Positions 1-9,185 of a stretch of 33,470 nt of DNA are shown in pieces. Numbering within the stretch: the stretch's first letter is position 1; every line of letters starts with the position of its first letter. The position numbers and the translations under genes were made by a program. Below the pieces are notes generated by a model. The model ran no database searches. It was not told the origin of the DNA and saw only the letters and a list, made by a program, of their open reading frames with translations. Source of the stretch: Haplomitrium mnioides (lineage: Eukaryota > Marchantiophyta > Haplomitriopsida > Calobryales); NCBI GenBank assembly GCA_049999725.1, contig JBNGIS010010365.1, positions 1 to 33,470 on the forward strand, given 5' to 3'.

Positions 1-47
<47 letters not shown>
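1..47. repeat. (AT)n microsatellite
   Basis: Pure alternating AT from the first base of the window to about position 47. It probably continues beyond the left edge. Confidence 0.95.
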
Positions 48-50
<3 letters not shown>

Positions 51-1072
51 ATGTGTATAGAAACTCAACTTCATGAAAATATAATTTTCAAACTATTTAA
101 TATATTACAAATATAATCACTTTAGATATGCAACTTAAACATGTTTGGCAAAAACTTAGAGATTCAATTTCATCTTCGTAGTTAACTAGTAATTCTATAT
201 TTTTATAAACAAACAATATAAACAAATTGTCTTTCAATAATATCTTCTCTCATTTTACTATGAATATAGAGTTTTATTTGATTTATAAGAAAATAAATTG
301 GATTTAATAACACCCATTGTTTTCTTTGTAGCTTAGTGATTTTAAGTGAAAATCAAAAGATAAAATAACTAGATAAGAAACATTAAAATACTCATATTTA
401 GATTTTCATTTCATTTCACGCAAGTAGAATGGTATAAATCTCAACAATACTATACACAAAGTGTCAAATGAAATATTTTTTATTCAAGCTAAAAAGTACA
501 TAAATATTTCCATAATATAACTAAAGGTTGCTTTACTCCAAGATTTTAAGTCTTGTCTTTGTTTAACAATTGTAGGAAATAGATTGAAATCAAATCAAAT
601 CATAATAATACCTTGGATTTTATGGAACTCAAAAGGGAATTGAAGTCAAATGACTTTGACTTTTTCTTAAAGTTGATAACCAAATCAATCAAATGTTATT
701 TTGAAAATTTTTAAAAAAATAACAATTTGGATTTTACTTATATCTATCTTGCAATCAAAATAGTAAGATATCCAAAATAGATTAGAGTTAGCTCTTGTTC
801 ATTTCTTCTTCAAAATATAGCATTTTAAGCAAAGTAACTTCAAACTAGTTAAGTATTGGTTGATGAGAGTAACAACCAAGTTCAAATATGTTGAACATAT
901 TCAAACATATATGTTCAAATAATACTTTTGAACAGAAAGTATGGTTAAAAATCAGTGCTCCAACAACAACTTACTAAACTTACAATTGTGAGTCTTCTCC
1001 ATAACATTCTCTAATCCTCCAGCAATTGTCATCCAATAATTGTTGATTGAAGCCTCCATTTGCATTAATGAA
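48..1072. other. AT-rich stretch without recognisable gene
   Basis: Strongly AT-rich DNA with no long open frame and no transposon domain that I recognise. It lies directly downstream (minus strand) of the DYW stop codon, so its right end may hold the former 3' UTR of the PPR gene. Confidence 0.6.
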
Positions 1073-1242
1073 TCACCAGGAGTCCTTGCTAGAACAAAAC
1101 TCATAATTAAAGTCATGAAACCAATGAGCATCCACTCCTAACAATTTTTTCACCTTAAGTTTAGCATGAACTTTATGGAATGCCAGTCTAAACACAGTTT
1201 CAGATTTTTGTAAATTCAAAGGGGGGAGCCACTAGTGAGTAT
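1073..1242 (-). pseudogene. PPR gene remnant: C-terminal part of the DYW deaminase domain
   Basis: On the minus strand one frame reads GSPL*IYKNLKLCLDWHS followed by IKFM. After one frameshift near 1165 it reads VDAHWFHDFNYEFCSSKDSW and then TGA at 1073-1075. This follows the DYW domain of plant organellar RNA-editing PPR proteins in order: PLRI-KNL, the C-x2-C zinc site, the DAHRFHHF-like block and the terminal D-Y-W tripeptide, here D-S-W. Damage is clear: an in-frame TGA where the family has Arg, the second zinc Cys changed to Trp, and one frameshift. It is the same strand and the correct order relative to the PPR array at 13.7-18.1 kb, from which it is separated by inserted transposons. 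Confidence 0.85.
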
Positions 1243-1865
1243 TGTTCGAAGAGGGAGGGAGCAAACACAGCTCCACATATGTGTGAGATCAGTCCAAAAA
1301 ACAGAAATGCATCACCAGGATTGCAAGTACCAGTGGGAGATGCAGGACAAATTGCGTCCTCCTATACTTGAAAGTCATAGCACAATCGTGTAGATAGCTG
1401 ATAATGTGCAGATAATAAACACTAGTAGAAATATAGCAAATGATGAAGACACGATCGTGTAGATAGCAGAATCACAAATGCTCTTCTTCACAAGCGCCGA
1501 GATGCGATTGCAATGAAAGATACAAGATACTCTTGATGGAGCTCTCTTGAACTATATACACATGGAGTTCCTTACCTCCACTTGTTACTTGCCATACATA
1601 GTTTCTTCTTCTCTCCAGGCGATTTCATCCAACGATGATGAGGCACATCCCATGCATCGATCATCGCTGCCTTCCTGAACAAATTTTAGCTTTATTAACA
1701 AAATTAGTTAAGTGCCTGTGCTGTTGACACGACACTTTTAGACCTTAGCTATAACTTACTAAACTTAACTTACTAACTAGCTAACTATAACTGACTAGTT
1801 AACTCTAGAAGTTAGTTTCGTTTACCAACACTCAGAAAATGTGAGCTACTCCATAATTTCCAACA
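1243..1865 (-). repeat. Copia-1 3' LTR
   Basis: Direct repeat of 5442-6022. It begins with TGTTGG (complement at 1860-1865) and ends in CGAACA (complement of 1243-1248), a degenerate form of the CCAACA end of its partner. Shared blocks include the lead near 1840-1865, the stretch around 1730-1760 and the segment near 1260-1330. It lacks about 65 bp near its 3' end and carries a small internal insertion with a duplicated GTGTAGATAGC motif (about 1386-1465). Confidence 0.85.
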
Positions 1866-1886
1866 CTCACACTCAGAGAACCATTT

Positions 1887-3596
1887 TCACACCAGGCATT
1901 CCAAGCAAGCCTTCATCCTTGTCTCTTGTCTGTGCCTTGGTCTTTGAGTGATTGGTTGGATCCTTCCCAAGGATATACAACCCTGACTATCTTCAGAAAT
2001 GATGGTTGGTTTTCCAGCCTGAAAACCCAAGTCTTCCAGAAGTCCTTAACCACACAAGTTTTCTTTGTGGCTTGAGTAAGGGCCATGTACCCTGCCTCAC
2101 ATGTTGATAAGACCACTGAGTTTTGCCTCTTACTACTCCAGCTTACTGAACCTCCTCCCATTATAAAATCATACCCAGATGTGGACCTTTCATCTTTCCT
2201 TCCTGCATAATCAGAGTTCACCTTATTTGATCAGTGACCTGTTGCTGATCAATGTGGATACTAGACATCCACTGCTCTCCACTTTGGATTCCAGACTACC
2301 ACAGTACTCTAGCATATGATCCTTGGAGCTTTGAGGGTACCTGAAAATTCCTTCACTGTGAGGCAGTGAGTCATTCCTGGGTTGGACACAAACCTTGATG
2401 CAACTCCCACTGCATACGTAAATCATGGCATAAATCAGACTGCCTACTGCATCATTTCGTCAGCCTCCTTTTGTTCCAGTTCCCATCTTTAGTTTGATCT
2501 CATACCAGCTTCTCATGGAGTGCAGACTGCCTTGCAATCCAGTCCCTCCGAGAGTTTTCCCAATGTAGACCCTTTGATTCAGTGTAATCTTCCCTGCACG
2601 TCCATCCCTCTGAACATGTATCCCAAGAAGTTAGTGAATCTCTTGAAGGTCTGCTACCTCAATTGTCATCTCCAGATTCTTTTGGCCTGAATCAACTGCT
2701 CCAGATCATTGCTGAACTTCATTATGTCATTGACATAAATGACCAGAATCTCAATGTTCTCATCCCTTCCACAGGTGTAAAACACTGTGATCTGCATCAC
2801 TCCTCCCAAAATTTTTCTTCACCAGATGTGTGTCAATGTACTGGTATAAGGCGTGTAAGAAACCAAATCTGGAATCTCACCAAGTTGTCCAAAGGGAAGG
2901 ATAGCCCTACGGTGTAAGTGATCTTCTGTGACGTCCACTGTTTGTGATCTCATCTGCTACGGCCAATGTGACTGAGAACAATCCAGTCATACTCACTGTT
3001 TTCTCAGTTTCTTACAACATCTTGGCTAAACGTTCCTCCCTTGTGTACTCCACCATTCTCCTTTCCTTTGCAGATCTCAACCTGCTCCTTAGCCAATTGC
3101 ATGTGCCCTTGCTTGTCAGATCCTCTGACAATTCATCAACCACTACAACATGACTCCTGATTATCTCCTTTATTTCACAATCAAACAGCCTGTACCACAT
3201 GCAGTTCTGCCATGTATCTCAGGAACACACTTGACTTTTGAATGCAACTTCCCTCTCAGTTCTTGAGGTAGCCAAAAAATCTGAGTTGTAAACCATCAGG
3301 CCTCTTACCTGATCACACTGCCTCTGGTGTCATATTCCTCACAGCCACCAATTTCTGAGGTAGACTGCTGTGTTCACAGCCTTATCCCAGAAATTCCTCT
3401 GGATGTACCATGCACAGAGAATGCTATCTCCATGTTGGTCCTATACATCCTATCTGTCACACCGCTCTGCAATGGAGAATCCCTTGCTGTGAGGGGTGCT
3501 TGATCTCAAAACTTTCTTAGATTGATCGATACTCTCTCAGAAAGTCGTTTGCCTATTCCTTGAACATATAGTCCCTTCCCCATATAGAGTATCTTC
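1887..3596 (-). pseudogene. Copia-1 pol remnant (integrase C-part, reverse transcriptase, RNase H)
   Basis: Reading down the minus strand, the order is integrase, reverse transcriptase, RNase H. First comes an integrase C-terminal part with SGVTDRMYRTNMEIAF (about 3400-3475). Then comes a reverse-transcriptase palm with YVNDIMKFSNDL where the catalytic Y-x-D-D motif is expected (about 2705-2750, D changed to N). Last is the RNase H block SDYAGRKDERSTSGYDFIMG followed by SWSSKRQ (about 2080-2215). Numerous stops and frameshifts separate these blocks, and the far C-terminus is cut short just before the 3' LTR. The element is non-functional. Confidence 0.85.
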
Positions 3597-3844
3597 ATAG
3601 TATAGCTGTGAAGTTGTGGAGAGTAAAACTAACCACAAAAACAAATACATGGAAGCTGCAATAGTCTAGGAAAAACCTATACACACATCACAACTGCGCA
3701 CACATAGAGCATGCAGCCTTCACAATGTGGTGTCAGACACAAAGTTTCAGACTATTCAGCCTCATCATGTGTAGCAAAGACAAGCTGCCACAATTTCCTC
3801 CTGGTTTCGTCAGTTCCCGAGAGCAAGTCCTGATTAATCTTCAT

Positions 3845-3887
3845 ACTGAGTTTCTGCCACTTTCCGGAAGTAAACGGAAAACTCAGT
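3845..3887. other. Hairpin A in the 319-bp unit
   Basis: Outer arms ACTGAGTTT and AAACTCAGT pair over 9 bp. They enclose an inner imperfect inverted repeat ACTT-TCCGG-AAGT. The element is preceded about 37 nt upstream by GTCAGTTCCC. Compare hairpins B and C. Confidence 0.8.
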
Positions 3888-4160
3888 CATGATGACGCTT
3901 AGCATCCACCAAGAATCCATATAGCTATGAAGTTTTGGAGAGTAAAACTAACCACAAAAAAAAATAAATGGAAGTTGCAATAGTCTAGGAAAAACCTACA
4001 CACATCACAACTGCACAACACATAGAGTGCAGCCTTCACAATGTAGTGTCAGACACAAAGTTTCAGACTATTCAGCCTCATCATGTGTAGCAGTGACAGG
4101 CTGCCACGACTTCCTGCTAGTTTTGCCAGTTCCCAACAGCAGTTCCTGATCAATCTTCGT

Positions 4161-4202
4161 ACTGAGTTTCTGCCACTTTCCGGAAGTAACAGAAAACTCA
4201 GT
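4161..4202. other. Hairpin B in the 319-bp unit
   Basis: Same outer stem as hairpin A (ACTGAGTTT with AAACTCAGT). Its second shoulder is CAGAAAACTCAGT, which extends pairing with the TTTCTG of the first arm. The inner CCGGAAGT core is conserved. Confidence 0.8.
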
Positions 4203-4526
4203 CATGATGACGCCCAGCACTCCACCAAGAATCCATATATTAGTTATGAAGTTGTGGAGAGCAAAACTAACCACATGAAAAAACAATCACATTTAGACTT
4301 CATGTATTCACAAATACTTTCGTGTTTAAATCATCAATGAAGAACAAGTTTTCTTCTCTTGATGCATGAAGTAGTCTAAAACTCCCACTGTCTGGACAGT
4401 CCAGTCCAGACACCATGCCTTACTGCCTCAAGATGTTCCAATCTTGAGCTCCAGCTCAAGTATTTTATGCCACATGGCACTTCCTCCATGAATCCTTCAC
4501 TGCCAAGTCCAGAACTCATGCACTTC

Positions 4527-5315
4527 TCAGATGTATAGTATGTCTTCAGCTGACTCCTCCTTGGCAGCAATGTTGGCCTGTTCCTTTGTCTGCTTGCCAC
4601 CCTCTGCAAGTGCCTTTCCTTTGCCCCCCTTTTTTTGGGAACAGTTTCTTGCATAGTGGCCTGGCTTGTCACAATAAAAGCAAACCCCACTTGATCGGTT
4701 ACTCTGCTTCTGGGATTTCCCACCTTGGGATTTCTTGGCCTCCTTGCCTCTTGTGAACAAGGCAGAACTATGTTCAGGCTCACCACCCAGACGCTCTTTC
4801 CTCCTGGTTTCTTCAGCCAAGAGCCTGGTGCATGCTTCATTCAAAGTTAGCTCTTTCAGGTTGCTCTCCAGTGAGTGCAGCAAGACATTACAGGACTCGG
4901 GCAGACTTGCAAGTAGTATTTGCACAAACGAATCCTCCTTCAAATCTGGATTTATAGACAGCAACTGCTCAACATGGTTCTTGACCTTGGGAGTATGATC
5001 TTCTATGCTGTCCTAATCTCCAGATTTCAAAGATACCAATTTCTTCCACAAATAAGTGGCAGAAAATGCCTCACCTTGCTCATGCGCCCTTGTGAGGCTA
5101 TTCCATACCTCACTTGAAGTAGTGAGGGTCTTCACTTGGAAAATTTGTTTCTTTCCCAAGCCCAGGCAGATTGTAATCTGAGCATGTCGATCTGTCTGGA
5201 TCCACTCTTGCGATTCCTCTTCAATGTCACCACTGCCACTGGGCATAGGAATACCACCATCTACATAATTCCATGAACCTTTCATTTCTAAATCAGCTGC
5301 ATCTTGGCTTTCCAA
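4527..5315 (-). pseudogene. Copia-1 gag with one in-frame amber codon
   Basis: Structural (Gag) protein remnant of the retrotransposon. The N-terminal half (5315 to 5016) and C-terminal half (5012 to 4527) share one frame and are separated only by a TAG at 5013-5015. The C-terminal half has a retroviral-type zinc knuckle, CFYCDKPGHYARNC, of the form C-x2-C-x4-H-x4-C (about 4670-4715), flanked by Lys-rich sequence. It is preceded by a helical segment typical of copia Gag. The upstream limit is a non-ATG codon, so the true start is unclear. The frame ends at 4527 with no recognisable protease behind it. Confidence 0.85.
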
Positions 5316-5428
5316 TCCAAGAAATCTGATCCTTGAAATCTCTCTAAAGCATCTGATCCTTGAAATCTCTCTTAAGCATAAGTATGTGAACTACTGCCAA
5401 TGCTTGCTTCCTTCATTGTTTGCGGGCG

Positions 5429-5441
5429 TGGGCCCAAAACC
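5429..5441 (-). promoter_or_regulatory. Copia-1 primer binding site (initiator tRNA-Met half-molecule type)
   Basis: Directly after the LTR end CCAACA the minus strand reads GGTTTTGGGCCCAC. This is one mismatch from the complement of the anticodon arm of plant initiator tRNA-Met (GGGCCCAUAACC). Drosophila copia uses the same internal tRNA segment, whereas most plant Copia elements use the tRNA 3' end. Confidence 0.75.
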
Positions 5442-6022
5442 TGTTGGAATTTTATCCAAAAGAAATGCTTTGATAATACAGCAGCAGATAACCACTAATC
5501 AAGCAGTACTGCAGAAAGACGGACCAAACACGGCTCTACATAAATGTGCGAAATCAGTGCAAAAAACATAATCCCGTCACCAGGATTGCAAGTAGCAGTA
5601 GAAGACGGAGGACAAATTGTGCCCTCCTAGGATGTGTTTGCAATGAGAGAAAGGGGATACTCTCCATGGAGTTCTCTCCTGAATCATATACACAATGGAG
5701 TTCCTTACCTCCACCCGTCCCCTATGATACATAGAAATCATCACAACTAATTTCTTGTTGTTCTCTCCAGGCGATTTTATGCAGTGATGAGGCGCATCCC
5801 ATGCCCATCATTGCTGGCTTCCTGAACAAATTTTAGCCTTACTAACAGAATTAGTTAATTAAGTGCCTGTGCTGTTGACACATGGCACTTCTAGACTTGG
5901 TTAGAACTAACTAAATCAAACCCCAACTAACTAACTAGCTACTATAACTGACTAGTTAACTTTAACAGTTAGTTTAGTTTAGCAGTACTCAGAAAATGTA
6001 CGCTGCTCCATAATTTCCAACA
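5442..6022 (-). repeat. Copia-1 5' LTR
   Basis: A 581-bp LTR with perfect 6-bp terminal inverted repeats, TGTTGG at 6022 and CCAACA at 5442 as read on the minus strand. It pairs with 1243-1865. It is also related to the solo LTR at 6494-7334: the 3' ends align through the stretch GATAA(T/C)ACAGCAGC. Confidence 0.92.
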
Positions 6023-6023
6023 C

Positions 6024-6088
6024 TGTGCTTAGTGACCCAAAGGCAAGGGCACGTTTCTCACTGCACTAATCCAAATAGATTATTTCTT
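6024..6088 (-). pseudogene. PPR gene remnant: N-terminal part of the DYW domain
   Basis: On the minus strand the frame beginning at 6065 reads CSEKRALAFGSLST, matching the zinc-binding H-x-E segment of the DYW deaminase (family form HSEKLAIAFGLIST). The catalytic-site His is replaced by Cys. The fragment lies exactly between the LINE poly(A) end plus its target duplication (6089-6095) and the Copia-1 5' LTR (6022), on the correct strand and in the correct order. About 23 bases upstream of the Cys codon also belong to the gene but are out of frame by one base. Confidence 0.75.
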
Positions 6089-6095
6089 GCTTCTT

Positions 6096-7615
6096 TTTTT
6101 GGATCAGCAGCAAACAACTTTATTTACTTTCAAGCATCAAAGGAACAACTGCAGCCAGCAATCAGGCCGAGCGGCAAAAACCATCAACCTATCAATCCCT
6201 TTCGGGATCTAGCTAGTAAACCAAAGCAACCCTATAACCTTAATCCAGATTACTACTAACATCCAGATTCCAGTAACACTGTATTCATCACAGATACAGA
6301 GAAAATGCTCGGTGCCCCACGTTCTGTTGAAGGCTTCAAGAATGTTTTCTCTTTTCTCTTCATTTTGAGCCTTCATCCGGTCTCTACAAGCATCACACCA
6401 AGCCTTCTTTCTGTACTCAATCGGTCTCATCCAGATTTTATTTTTAAAGCAGTACATATCCATGCAACTTCTCGAACACTATAGCATTCCTATTGTGGTA
6501 ATTATCAAAACCGAATTGATGATAACACAGCAGCGAAAATCCACAATAGGTGAAAATCGTAGGAGAGAGTAAAAACACAAAACGTCAGCTCCTCTGATGT
6601 CCACGAAATAAGCATGCAGCTGTAGAATCGCGACCTCCTTCTGGACAATAAAATCATGGGACAGTCCAGAGATCGCGACCTCCTTCTATACACCAAAAAC
6701 GTAGCACATTTGCGGGTCTCCCTGCTGTAGCAGAAAAACAACCTTCTCCCTTAGTCACGATTCTGCTTATGATGCAGAAAAACAACTTCCTCCCTGCAGA
6801 CGATTCTCCCTTAGGATGCATAAACAAGAAAACAAGGTGAGACACAAGTAATGTGTTTGCGATGAGGATGTGATGAGCATAACCTTTCTTGATTTATATA
6901 ATCTTTACAATACCAGCAGACCGGCTAGTTTTCTATGGCGCCCAGTCAATTCTGTGGGCTTGAATGAGTCAAGTGATGGGTTCCAGCAGGTGAAGAAGAC
7001 CATTGCTCGCATATGGACAAGGGCAGCTCTACCAGCTGCATATTCGAGTTTACCTGCACTGCTGTGACTTTTCTTTGTATGAGCACATGCACGTATGCAT
7101 GCACTTCCTCCTATCTCATGCAAGGGACAAAGGAATTTAATGTCCCTAAGGAGCTCCCTGGTGCTGACACGTGTCACCACCAGGTGCCTCCACATGGCAC
7201 TATACCCAGATCTCTCTCTAAACTAGTTAGGAGCTAAACTGGTGAGGAAACCCAATTGCTATACAAATAAAATGCTCAGCATTATCACTGTGCATAATGT
7301 ACAGTAGCAAAATGTGAGCTGCCAATTTCCAACACCTTGAAAGCCATATGGAGTAACGTACTATTCCTCTTAGTAAGGACCAAATCTCTTGAGCTACAAC
7401 CAGCGCCTTTAGGATTCTGCCACCTAGGATGAATTGCAGCCAGGTTGGCTTCCACCTTTTGGTATTCACCCAAATGGAGAACACTATTCTGTTAATGATA
7501 TTTCCTGCCCATTTCCAGATAGTGCTGATCCTAGGCCAAAGCAAGAAATAGTGAATGAGATCATTCAGTAAATCCTCCTTGCAGCAGACAAATCTTGCAT
7601 CAATCTCAAAGCCAG
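6096..7615 (-). mobile_element. 5'-truncated LINE with poly(A) end, split by a solo LTR
   Basis: Minus-strand fragment of a LINE-type retrotransposon of about 675 bp once the inserted LTR is removed. It encodes the zf-RVT-like C-terminal region: FVCCKEDLLNDLIHYFLLWP, then STIWKWAG and IVRYSIWLSR (7615 to 7340). After the LTR it resumes as RNAIVFEKLHGYVL (about 6488 to 6447). A Lys/Arg/Glu-rich helix follows in another frame (about 6420 to 6300), then AATAAAG and a short A run at 6096-6100. The same 7 bp, GCTTCTT, flank it at 6089-6095 and 7616-7622, as expected for LINE target-site duplication. It landed in the DYW region of the PPR gene. Confidence 0.82.
6494..7334 (-). mobile_element. Solo Copia LTR nested in the LINE
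   Basis: An 841-bp LTR-like sequence starting TGTTGGAAATTGG at 7334 and ending CCACA at 6494 on the minus strand. The LINE reading frame is interrupted exactly here: SR before it, then RNAIVFEK after it. The flanking 5-mers CCTAT (6489-6493) and CCTTG (7335-7339) match in 3 of 5 positions, a decayed target duplication. Its 3' end resembles the Copia-1 LTR end, and its middle (about 7090-7200) resembles the Copia-2 LTR in reverse. There is no internal region, so it is the product of LTR-LTR recombination. Confidence 0.82.
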
Positions 7616-7703
7616 GCTTCTTCCTCCTCCACATCATCCACCATTATTCAGGTATCTGTCACATACCCTGGCTCCATCTGATCAAATAATCTCAGTAGTT
7701 TTG
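7616..7703 (-). pseudogene. PPR gene remnant: E+ to DYW junction
   Basis: The minus strand from 7698 reads LLRLFDQMEPGYVTDT, a TGA, then IMVDDVEEEEA. This is the characteristic E+/DYW linker of PPR editing factors (family form L..L...M...GYVPDT..VLHDVEEEEK). Its first codon follows the last codon of the 13520-13711 fragment without a frame change once Copia-2 and one copy of its 5-bp target duplication are removed. It is interrupted at 7616 by the LINE. Confidence 0.88.
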
Positions 7704-8359
7704 TGTTGGAAATGTATCTTTGCTGCTATAAATTATGTTCAGGAAACTTTCCTGATAATTTTCCTTTGTAAAGTATTTTTGCTTCACAAGTTTAGCTTGT
7801 ATCTAGTTTAAAGGTAGCTTCAGTGATAATGCCACATGGAAGCTCCTGGAGGTGACACCTGTCAACACCAAGAGGTTCCCTGGGAATTTGACTATTTTCC
7901 CTCAGGGTGCAGATATAAGCATGTGCATGCAGTCGTCAGTGTGCCCATATAAAGGGAAAAGTCATCCCAAGCAGACGACACGACTCTGCACAAGGCGCAG
8001 CTGCTCAAAGTCCTGATGCGCGAAGGTATTCCTAACCTAATGAACTTCATCGCAGGATCATCCTTGCCCACAGATTTAGAGGACCTGGGCACATGGTGGT
8101 ATTGATACTTGTATAGATATCATGAGAGGGCCCTTGGAGGCGATTCTCACTTGCAATTTCTCCAGCGTCGCAAGTATACTCCTGGCATTTTCCATTCTCT
8201 CCTATCAAGTGAAGAGTTTCTCTGCTAGCTCTGAGTTTAAGGATTGTTTGCCATCCATCTAGCAATCTCTCTCTGCATATTGTGATAGTGATTTCTGTTA
8301 TTGCTTTCTCGTCAACAATCTCAACCCATCACGTGGAATTTGACATTCATCTGTTGATT
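7704..8359 (+). repeat. Copia-2 5' LTR
   Basis: Starts TGTTGGAAATG and aligns with 12811-13519 along its full length. A TATA-like TATAAAGGG (7948-7956) lies after a stretch with palindromic GTGACACCTGTCA-type sequence and is the likely U3 promoter. The 3' end is degenerate (GTTGATT rather than a CA end) but is fixed by the primer binding site that follows. Confidence 0.9.
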
Positions 8360-8373
8360 GGTTATGGACCAAC
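8360..8373 (+). promoter_or_regulatory. Copia-2 primer binding site (initiator tRNA-Met half-molecule type)
   Basis: GGTTATGGACCAAC follows the LTR. It matches the complement of the initiator tRNA-Met anticodon arm (GGTTATGGGCCCAC) at all but two positions. This is the same priming strategy as in Copia-1. Confidence 0.7.
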
Positions 8374-8639
8374 ATCGAGTTGAGACTGTCCTTGGGAGCA
8401 CAAACCAGAAATTTGGAGAGGATTTCATCTTTGGAAATTGAAGACGAAGTTGATCTTGGTCAACCAAGATCTATGGGAAGTCACTGAGGATCCAGAGAAG
8501 GAGTATAGCCTGATTCCCAAAGAAATGTCTGAGCTTGGCATTCGGAGGGAAGTCACAAGGCTGGAGAGGGCTGAGAAAAAGGCTTTAGCATCATTATGGA
8601 GTTGGTGAGAAACTGAAGCAATGCTCACAAATCTTGGGA

Positions 8640-9185
8640 ATTACTGGAAAGTCATTTTGAGGCCAAGGGGGCCATGGATCAAATTTTCCTGAAGAAGCAA
8701 TTCTTCTTGGTGCAGATGAAGGAAAATTCAACATTCACTGAACATGTGATGACAGCCAAGTCCATGGTTGGACAGCTTCAGGCAGTTGGATCACGAATTG
8801 AAGAGGAGGAACTGATTGGTGTCCTACTCAACAGCCTTCCTGCTGATTATGGCACTTTGGTCATGACATTGGACGCAAAGGGTACTGATATAGACCTGGA
8901 ATTCGTGGTGAGTTGCTTACTTGATGCAGAGCAGAAACTACACAACAACGAGAAAAAATTTATGAAAGTACTTTTGTGGCCAAGGGAGATAAGAAAGAAA
9001 AGATACCTGCAGAGACACACATTATTGCAAGAAGGTTGGACATTTGTCCAAGTCCTGCAAGAAGAAACAAGCTGACAAGAAGAAAGAAGCAGATGTGAAA
9101 AAGAAATCACAGGCCACTTCCAGTGTAGCAGATGCTAAAGAGGAATCATCTGAAGACAAGAGTTTCATGGTCTCACTTGAAGAAA
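8640..9185 (+). pseudogene. Copia-2 gag remnant
   Basis: A copia-type Gag helical region is open from 8674 (MDQIFLKKQFFLVQMKEN) to about 8975, with LIGVLLNSLPADYGTLVM as a typical block. After a frameshift the zinc-knuckle sequence survives as YCKKVGHLSKSC (about 9022-9060) without its first Cys. It is followed by a Lys-rich tail and the acidic EESSEDKSFMVS. Sequence between the primer site and 8640 is a plausible but frameshifted N-terminus. Confidence 0.82.

Larger units (their letters stand above)
3603..4275. repeat. 319-bp unit in 2.1 tandem copies inside Copia-1
   Basis: Copy A is 3603-3921, copy B is 3922-4240, and a 35-bp third start is 4241-4275. All three begin TAG(C/T)(T/A)(G/A)TGAAGTT, and the period is 319 bp both times. 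A and B align over their whole length with scattered substitutions and indels. The repeat replaces the part of Copia-1 where the integrase core should be. Each full copy contains the hairpin described separately. It shows no coding potential in either orientation that I recognise. A related sequence lies at about 12440-12650 in Copia-2. Confidence 0.9.
1243..6022 (-). mobile_element. Copia-1: degenerate Ty1/copia LTR retrotransposon inserted in the PPR-DYW tail
   Basis: Full element on the minus strand: 5' LTR 5442-6022, primer binding site 5429-5441, gag 4527-5315, decayed pol about 1887-3596, and 3' LTR 1243-1865. The gene order is that of Ty1/copia elements, with RNase H last. No frame is intact. 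The integrase N-terminal and core region is missing, and its place is taken by a 319-bp tandem repeat (3603-4275). The element lies between two fragments of a DYW domain that read on the same strand, so it inserted into that gene. The flanking 5 bp (1238-1242 and 6023-6027) do not match convincingly, so no target duplication is claimed. Confidence 0.9.

Noticed and set aside
3690-3790. Hammerhead-ribozyme-like core on the minus strand of the 319-bp unit (ATGATGAG ... TGAAAC)
   Set aside because: The essential first C of CUGAUGA is A, an extra U separates stem II from GAAA, no good stem III follows, and the diverged copy at 12.44-12.65 kb does not keep the core.
3880-3900. C-box-like ATGATGA after hairpins A and B, suggesting a C/D snoRNA
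   Set aside because: No D box (CUGA) with a terminal stem is placed to match it, and copy C has lost the box.
4376-4840. 154-codon minus-strand frame overlapping gag
   Set aside because: Alternative frame of the Copia-1 gag, which has the real zinc knuckle in the other frame.
6870-7237. Plus-strand open frames near 6870-7237 as small genes
   Set aside because: They lie inside the solo LTR, on the strand opposite to it, with no domain.
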